From Argonema antarcticum A004/B2 (GTDB taxonomy: Bacteria; Cyanobacteriota; Cyanobacteriia; Cyanobacteriales; Aerosakkonemataceae), in NCBI RefSeq assembly GCF_023333585.1, contig NZ_JAIQZN010000070.1, forward strand, positions 1-38,759: a stretch of DNA of 38,759 nt, in the 5' to 3' direction. Below, one piece after another: positions 34,585 through 38,759 of this stretch. The notes under the pieces are model-generated. The model was not told the origin of the DNA, ran no database searches, and saw only the letters and a list, made by a program, of their open reading frames with translations. Made by a program: the position numbers and the translations under genes. Position 1 is the first letter of the stretch. Every line of letters starts with the position of its first letter.

Positions 34585-34852
34585 TGTAGAGCAATATATC
34601 AAGAAACGCCAGCAAAGCGACCCTGAATTTGCTGATGGTTTTGAATCTGGATATGCAAGTTTTAAAATTGGTGTGCTGCTGGCGCAAGCAAGAGAAGAAG
34701 CTGGAATAACGCAGTCAGAATTAGCACGGCAGTTAAATTTGAATAAATCTACAATCTCTAGAATAGAGCATCACGCAGAAGATGTTGGTATCTCTACGCT
34801 GGAAAAATATGCCAATGCTCTAGGGAAAAAACTTATTATAGAAATTGCATAG
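34577..34852 (+). CDS. HigA-type XRE antitoxin
   Basis: A 91-aa antitoxin with a helix-turn-helix of the XRE class: [31 protein letters not shown] (about 35-65), followed by a short dimerisation tail ([18 protein letters not shown]). The N-terminal 30 residues are the likely toxin-binding extension. AGCAGGAGA lies just ahead of the ATG inside the toxin gene. It likely represses the pair's promoter, but I see no clear operator in 34158-34227. Confidence 0.88.
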   Translation: MSDVEQYIKKRQQSDPEFADGFESGYASFKIGVLLAQAREEAGITQSELARQLNLNKSTISRIEHHAEDVGISTLEKYANALGKKLIIEIA

Positions 34853-34943
34853 GGTGTTAGGGCGATCTGGGTTTTGCCAAATCTGCGTGAAATACAGCGG
34901 CTTGCAGCCGTGTGAGGTACAATAAAATGATTTTCTTCATAGC

Positions 34944-35009
34944 GTAGGGGCGGGTTTGGCAGATAATTTGTGGCTAACTGGCAAGAATCATGACAAAACC
35001 CGCCCCTAC
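34944..35009. repeat. Interspersed inverted repeat (GTAGGGGCGGGTTT type)
   Basis: GTAGGGGCGGGTTT (34944-34957) and AAACCCGCCCCTAC (34996-35009) are perfect 14-bp inverted repeats around 38 bases. This is a common cyanobacterial repeat. It accounts for part of the 336-base gap after the higA-like gene; the rest of the gap shows no other feature. Confidence 0.8.
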
Positions 35010-35188
35010 AATTTACCTGTACCTGAGCAACTCGCAAGCCGCTGTAAGCATCTCACCGCCAGGATTATTAGTTCATCGCTGTCCGCGAAGCCGATCGCTC
35101 TATCGACTCGGTTGTTTGCCGTTCAGCGATTCCCCATTTCCCAACTTAGCGATTAGAATTGAAGCTAAAAGGAGTTGGAGGAAAAACT

Positions 35189-35419
35189 ATGATGAAAGCC
35201 AAATTGTCTTTGGCAGCTATTCTATCTACGACTGCGATCGCCACCGGCATTTTGTTGACTTCGGTCAATTCTGCTGAAGCTTGTCGGTTTTCTAAGAAAA
35301 GATACCAGCAAACGAGTTGGTGGCAGTCTCCGTGGGCGATGGTGATTGCACTGCCTGGAATAGCTCTCGGAACGGCTCTTTATATGGGCGGTCGCTCTTA
35401 CCAAAACGATTCGCAGTGA
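35189..35419 (+). CDS. Small exported/membrane protein (76 aa)
   Basis: Unknown function. A double start ATGATG at 35189 follows GGAGTTGGAGG, a strong ribosome binding site. The N-terminus is a signal peptide: positive KAK, hydrophobic LSLAAILSTTAIATGILLTS, likely cleavage after AEA before CRF. After a basic and aromatic stretch there is a second hydrophobic segment, WAMVIALPGIALGTALYMGG (about 46-66). The mature protein would be about 45 residues with one membrane span. An in-frame TTG at 35159 is rejected as start. Confidence 0.65.
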   Translation: MMKAKLSLAAILSTTAIATGILLTSVNSAEACRFSKKRYQQTSWWQSPWAMVIALPGIALGTALYMGGRSYQNDSQ

Positions 35420-35473
35420 ATGCTCTTAAGTGTAATTTAAGGGGCGATTTTAAATTATACCCAAAATATATTT

Positions 35474-35499
35474 AGGGGCGATTTTTCAAAATCGCTCCT
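35474..35499. repeat. Hairpin AGGGGCGATTTT / AAAATCGCTCCT
   Basis: 12-bp stem with one G:T mismatch and a two-base loop, between two small secreted-protein genes. A copy of a common cyanobacterial interspersed repeat; GGGGCGATTTT also occurs 30 bases upstream (35441). No T run. Confidence 0.65.
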
Positions 35500-35581
35500 A
35501 TTCCTTGTAAAGGAATAGAGTTGGCGTCAGACTTACGTAGATAACCAATCAAATCCGCTAAACAAAATAAGGAGAAAAAAA

Positions 35582-35890
35582 ATGATGAGAAGACTGTCAT
35601 ATTGTTTGTTAGCTATTGCACTATTAGCTCCTGTTAGCGTAGGAGAGCGATCTGTCAAAGCAGAAAATGTCTGCCAAGTGACAGATCCTACAGGGACTCC
35701 ACTTAATGTTCGCGATCGACCCAACGGTCGAATAATCAATAATTTAAGAAACGGTAGAACAGTTACTATTCAGGATACATCTTATGACAGTCAAGGTCGC
35801 CCTTGGGCTAAAATCGGTGGTTATTATAATGGTCAATACAGAGTGTGGGGTTGGGTGCTTAGAGAATTTATTAGCTGTTACAACCGCTAA
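35582..35890 (+). CDS. Secreted SH3 (SH3b) domain protein (102 aa)
   Basis: Exported protein with one bacterial SH3 domain, a fold used for peptidoglycan or protein binding. The signal peptide MMRRLSYCLLAIALLAPVSV is followed by cleavage near VKA-EN. The SH3_3 core is CQVTDPTGTPLNVRDRPNGR, INNLRNGRTVTIQD, GRPWAKIGGYY, YRVWGWVLREFISC. The final cysteine could pair with the cysteine at residue 31. AAGGAGAAAAAAA lies before the double ATG. No catalytic domain, so probably an envelope accessory protein. Confidence 0.82.
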   Translation: MMRRLSYCLLAIALLAPVSVGERSVKAENVCQVTDPTGTPLNVRDRPNGRIINNLRNGRTVTIQDTSYDSQGRPWAKIGGYYNGQYRVWGWVLREFISCYNR

Positions 35891-36012
35891 TTAACGAAGT
35901 AAGTGAATATATTGGGTAAACTTCAAGCGATCGCGCTCCCATTTTTCTATACTATCAGGAGCGATCGCCCCTACCCTAACAGCCAGTTTTAGACTTTGAC
36001 AAAATAGCAACC

Positions 36013-36357
36013 ATGACTTCTCCAGCAAGTTTTGAGTTTACCATTGCTAAAGCGCAGTATCTCCTCAACCGTGCTGCTGAACCGGGAGAAGGTGGAGATA
36101 AGCGAAAGTTTTGGCGTGAGGTAATGGGGTATGAGTCGCCAGAAGCAATTCGAGAGGCTATCCTAGCAGCAGTATCGTTAGATATCCTACAACCTCAGAG
36201 TCAGAATGTCCAAGGTGAGCTTTATCGCGCTTATATCCAGCTTACCGGGACTTCTGGTTTATCGCGTCGAATACGCACAGTTTGGATTGTTCTTTTTAAT
36301 GAAGATGTCGCGAAATTTGTCACAGCAGTACCAGATAGATTAGGGGGTTTACAATGA
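36013..36357 (+). CDS. DUF6883-like protein (114 aa)
   Basis: Starts FEFTIAKAQYLLNRAAEPGEGGDKRKFW, then a helix YESPEAIREAILAAV and the strands LYRAYIQLTGTSGLSRRIRTVWIVLFNEDVAKFVTAVPD. From memory this matches the DUF6883 domain, often found in small two-gene units or at toxin C-termini. K-x-x-FW and the R-TVWI strand are the conserved-looking elements. Its stop overlaps the next start (ATGA), so the two are translationally coupled and may form a toxin-antitoxin or toxin-immunity pair (inference). Confidence 0.6.
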   Translation: MTSPASFEFTIAKAQYLLNRAAEPGEGGDKRKFWREVMGYESPEAIREAILAAVSLDILQPQSQNVQGELYRAYIQLTGTSGLSRRIRTVWIVLFNEDVAKFVTAVPDRLGGLQ

Positions 36358-36752
36358 AAAAATTTAATTTATTTGATGGTGTAAAGTTAACAGAAGAAAT
36401 TCCCTTAACTGATGGCGGAAAAGCACCAGTGGGAATCGTTGGCGCAATTGTGGAAGTTCTGAATGATGGGGAAGCTTATATTGTGGAATTATTTGGAGGT
36501 TGGGTTAAATACGATGAACAAGGAAATTTTCTGCCAGCAACGCAGGATGAGGAAGGCTCTTTTATGGAAACAATTGGTGTGGAAACTGCCTATCCTCAGC
36601 AATTAGTGTTAACTGTGCCAGCGCGTGAAACAATGGGTGTCCGGGCGCATTTGGCAGCACTTTTGGATGATTTATCTGATGATTTAGTAGCAGAAGTTAG
36701 AGATTTTGCTGAGTTTTTAAGGTACAAACATCAACAGAAGAGTGCTAGTTAA
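36354..36752 (+). CDS. DUF4926-like protein with a C-terminal DUF2281-like tail (132 aa)
   Basis: The first half is a small beta-rich domain: FNLFDGVKLTEEIPL, GIVGAIVEVLNDGEAYIVELF. This is the DUF4926 pattern, typical of partners of small toxin-like proteins. The second half ends LLDDLSDDLVAEVRDFAEFLRYKHQQ, like the helical DUF2281 antitoxin tail (L..LP..L..EV.DF.EFL). That combination supports an antitoxin or immunity role for the pair with the DUF6883-like gene. Overlap with the upstream gene is 4 bases. Confidence 0.6.
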   Translation: MKKFNLFDGVKLTEEIPLTDGGKAPVGIVGAIVEVLNDGEAYIVELFGGWVKYDEQGNFLPATQDEEGSFMETIGVETAYPQQLVLTVPARETMGVRAHLAALLDDLSDDLVAEVRDFAEFLRYKHQQKSAS

Positions 36753-36764
36753 TTATCTAATATA

Positions 36765-38027
36765 TTAAGAACGATGGGATTTAATCAATTTTTTAGCTTT
36801 ATTTTTGGCTACAATGCCGATAATTATACTGAGGATAAAAGTTAAGGAAAAGTTGATTACTCCTTCTAATGCTGGGAATGGTTCAGTTAATTTGTTTTTG
36901 GTAATATTCGGAATAAATGGTGATATGGATGTGGCTGCTATGGCGGCTACTCCTATGCCTATTCCCCATTCTTGTACTGTTTCTTGAAATATGCGATCGC
37001 GTTTTTCGATTATATCATCTAATTGCGCTTGTCTTATTTCTACTATTCCTCTAATTGTATCTATCTGTTTCTCTCTCAATCTTAAGCCGGGACTGAGGGC
37101 TGCATTATCTTGTTCTAGTTGGGCTTGGTATTTATATTTGACTAAATCGTTGAAGGTTTTCAGGATGTCGAGATTGGCGGATTTTGTAGGTGTGATTTTG
37201 TTGGCTTTTCTTTCAATATTTTGTAATCGTTCTTGATAGTTGTAAGCGTTGGTTTTTAGCGCTTGCATCTGCACTTCTAAGTAAGCAATTCCTTCGGCGT
37301 ATTCTTGCAATATTTGGTAATTTTTGTCTAAGGCTTTGGTTAATTCGGTTAATTCGGATTCTAGCAGGTTGAGTTGGGAGGAGGTTGTTTCAAAAGGGGC
37401 GATCGATTGAACTTCAGGCGCAAAGTGTTTGGCTAAAGTTGGTTTCAATTGTCGCGTTTTGCCATAAGCCCAAGCTATTTTATGTTTGTAACAGAATAAC
37501 TGTCGCCAATCTTCATAAAAATTAGCGCTGTTTCCCATTGCAGTTAGGTCGGGATAGATTATAATTAAAATATGATTGTTTTCTGTTTGTAAGTTTTGCC
37601 AGTTCTGCGGTGTTTGCCAAATTTCCCAAATTTTCGCTTCGCTGAATTGTCCGCTTTCTCGATCGCCCCATTTGCCGAAATTTAAGGATTCGTAAGCTGC
37701 TTTGGCTATATATTCGGTATTTTCGGCGGGTGAATAACCAAATATCATCCAAGTTTTTCCCAGGAGTTCGCCGGAAATAGACAATTTTTCTGTTTCGGTA
37801 GTTAATTTATCTTTGAGTTCGAGAAAAGGTAGGTTATCGCGAGGATCATCGTTATCGGAGACGGAACAAGCGAGAAGAAGGCTATCGGTATCGCCCAAGG
37901 TGCGACGGGAGGAAAAACCATCGGGAAAACGAGAAACTTCCGGCTTGTCGGAATCTTCCTGAGAAGCTGGGGACGTTTTCAGGTAATAGGTAAATAGAAA
38001 TAGATGGGGATAGATTAAGTTACTCAT
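36765..38027 (-). CDS. Coiled-coil protein with two C-terminal membrane helices (420 aa), unknown
   Basis: Not a family I can name. Residues 1-210 are a soluble domain (SLLLACSVSDNDDPRDNL, LLGKTWMIFGYSP, ILIIIYPDLTAMGN) with alternating strands and helices. About 215-275 and 295-350 are heptad-rich coiled coils (LNLLESELTELTKAL, IVEIRQAQLDDIIEKRDRI). Two hydrophobic helices follow (about 353-373 and 388-407) and a lysine-rich cytoplasmic end AKNKAKKLIKSHRS. ATG 38027 is used because it overlaps the upstream stop (TAATG); the longer frame to 38048 is rejected. With the upstream gene and a CHAT fragment it forms a minus-strand cluster that looks like a conflict or regulated-killing system (inference). 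Confidence 0.75.
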   Translation of the reverse strand: MSNLIYPHLFLFTYYLKTSPASQEDSDKPEVSRFPDGFSSRRTLGDTDSLLLACSVSDNDDPRDNLPFLELKDKLTTETEKLSISGELLGKTWMIFGYSPAENTEYIAKAAYESLNFGKWGDRESGQFSEAKIWEIWQTPQNWQNLQTENNHILIIIYPDLTAMGNSANFYEDWRQLFCYKHKIAWAYGKTRQLKPTLAKHFAPEVQSIAPFETTSSQLNLLESELTELTKALDKNYQILQEYAEGIAYLEVQMQALKTNAYNYQERLQNIERKANKITPTKSANLDILKTFNDLVKYKYQAQLEQDNAALSPGLRLREKQIDTIRGIVEIRQAQLDDIIEKRDRIFQETVQEWGIGIGVAAIAATSISPFIPNITKNKLTEPFPALEGVINFSLTFILSIIIGIVAKNKAKKLIKSHRS

Positions 38028-38524
38028 TAAACAAATGTATATACCCAAGCATTGCTGTACACATCGACGGAATTTGAGGGGGAAGAGTCGGGTGATGTTG
38101 GGGGAATCGATGGAGTTTCAGGGGATGATTGTAATTGGGTTTTGGTATCTTTAGTTATTTGCACTGAATCGTTAGATTTAAGGATATACTGGAATAGCTT
38201 TAGCGAGTCAGTTGGTAGGAGAAAATTTTCCAATTCCAGGTTTTCGCTTGACGGTTCGCTATCTTCTAATGGTAAGATACATTTATTGCGCGGTTGGGCT
38301 TGATAAGCTAGTTGCAAAGATTTTAGGGCGGGTTGATATAAGATTTTCAGGAAGTCGTGTTTGTAAATTAGCTTTCGCAGATTTTCTATCGCCAATTCTA
38401 CGTCAGTTGCTAATTCTTTGGCTAACTGGTTAAGCTGTTTTTGCAGGGATTCATCTAGGGGTGATTCTAGCTGGGAAAGGGCGATTAAAAAAGCCCGAAT
38501 CGTTTTGATATCTTGTTCTCGCAT
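38027..38524 (-). CDS. Hypothetical protein with helical N-terminus and acidic Ser/Pro tail (165 aa)
   Basis: Unknown. Residues 1-75 are alpha-helical (TIRAFLIALSQLESPLDESL, LAKELATDVELAIENLRKLI). Residues 80-165 are low-complexity, rich in S, P, E and D (EDSEPSSENLELENF, TPSIPPTSPDSSPS), ending VDVYSNAWVYTFV. An N-terminal helical domain next to CHAT and membrane genes recalls the small adaptor or effector-associated domains of cyanobacterial conflict systems (inference). Its stop shares a base with the next start, so the two products are coupled. No TM segment. Confidence 0.65.
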   Translation of the reverse strand: MREQDIKTIRAFLIALSQLESPLDESLQKQLNQLAKELATDVELAIENLRKLIYKHDFLKILYQPALKSLQLAYQAQPRNKCILPLEDSEPSSENLELENFLLPTDSLKLFQYILKSNDSVQITKDTKTQLQSSPETPSIPPTSPDSSPSNSVDVYSNAWVYTFV

Positions 38525-38534
38525 AGATTTATTT

Positions 38535-38690
38535 TTAATTTATATTTCCAGATACGATAAATCCAGCCCAGTGGTAGGGATGGGCGTAAGGGCGATAATT
38601 GATTCCCTTAATTTGGGCTTCTTGTTGTGCTTTGGCAATTGCGCCTTGCAAACTTTCCCAACAACCACTATATTCTTCTACTGTAACCGT
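38535..38690 (-). pseudogene. C-terminal segment of a CHAT (caspase-like) domain gene
   Basis: The minus-strand frame reads TVTVEEYSGCWESLQGAIAK, AQQEAQIKGINYRPYAHPYHW, AGFIVSGNIN, then TAA. HPYHWAGFIVSGN is the characteristic end of CHAT-domain peptidases. Only about 51 codons are present. Immediately upstream (38691-38693) is a TGA in frame, followed by the palindromic repeat at 38697-38715. The gene is therefore either broken by a repeat insertion or just the tail of an older copy. The catalytic His/Cys are not in the window. Its stop lies 11 bases before the 165-aa gene start, so an operon is likely. Confidence 0.6.
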
Positions 38691-38745
38691 TCAGGGGGTG
38701 CGCCTGCGGCGCACCACCCCAAGAGGAGTTGTAAAGATTTTGGAG
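38680..38745. repeat. Interspersed palindromic repeat at the CHAT breakpoint
   Basis: GGTGCGCC (38697-38704), TGC, GGCGCACC (38708-38715) is a perfect 8-bp stem inside a longer repeat-like sequence ending CCCCAAGAGGAGTTGTAA. It reads as TTPLGVVRRRRTPER on the minus strand, a peptide typical of translated repeats rather than protein. Boundaries are approximate. Confidence 0.6.
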
Positions 38746-38759
38746 AAAAAAAGTGGGCG

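Overview
This window is cyanobacterial chromosome, most likely from a filamentous Oscillatoriales-type genome such as Microcoleus, Phormidium or a relative. Support comes from the light-independent protochlorophyllide reductase genes chlL and chlN with a DUF5331 gene between them, the acpP-fabF-tkt cluster, a cyanobacterial CGLD27 (DUF1230) gene, a Ser/Thr kinase fused to WD40 repeats, frequent HIP1 octamers (GCGATCGC), many heptanucleotide tandem repeats, and abundant small inverted-repeat (MITE-like) elements. The organism assignment is inference from gene content; no 16S gene is present.

Layout. 1-5 kb: a small rubredoxin, an HI0933-type flavoprotein with two repeat sequences inserted in frame, lpxD (lipid A), a YqhA-type membrane protein and an HdrB-like iron-sulfur protein. 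5.1-9.6 kb: acpP, fabF and tkt, with an unusual 650-bp structured block between acpP and fabF. 9.7-16 kb: an AT-rich accessory island. It holds a TacAT-type (DUF1778/GNAT) toxin-antitoxin pair with a recognisable operator-promoter, an IetAS-like pair (AAA ATPase plus subtilase) whose protease gene carries a 567-bp tandem duplication and a one-base frameshift, and a VapC (PIN) remnant. 16-24 kb: a voltage-gated-type ion channel, a glycosyltransferase, yqeK-rsfS-CGLD27, an asparaginase, initiator tRNA-fMet and a DUF697 GTPase. Two identical 127-bp MITE copies bracket the yqeK-to-GTPase segment, and the second abuts a different MITE that sits on a truncated DUF6932 gene. 24-27.5 kb: clpB, then a small KNH-like gene framed by two oppositely oriented copies of one MITE. 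27.8-30 kb: a kinase-WD40 protein and a fragment resembling the C-terminus of a ligand-gated channel. 30.6-34.1 kb: chlL-DUF5331-chlN, ending in a strong terminator. 34.2-36.8 kb: a HigBA-type pair, two secreted small proteins and a DUF6883/DUF4926-like overlapping pair. 36.8-38.7 kb, minus strand: the 3' end of a CHAT (caspase-like) gene, then a small acidic-tailed protein gene that overlaps a gene for a coiled-coil protein with two membrane helices.

The core metabolic blocks (fatty acid synthesis/Calvin cycle, chlorophyll synthesis, ribosome silencing) are ordinary. The most interesting parts are the damaged but apparently recombinationally repairable IetS protease gene, the CHAT-linked coiled-coil/two-TM operon at the right edge, and the dense, nested MITE structures. 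All functional calls are from reading the translated sequence and remembered family motifs; no database search was run.
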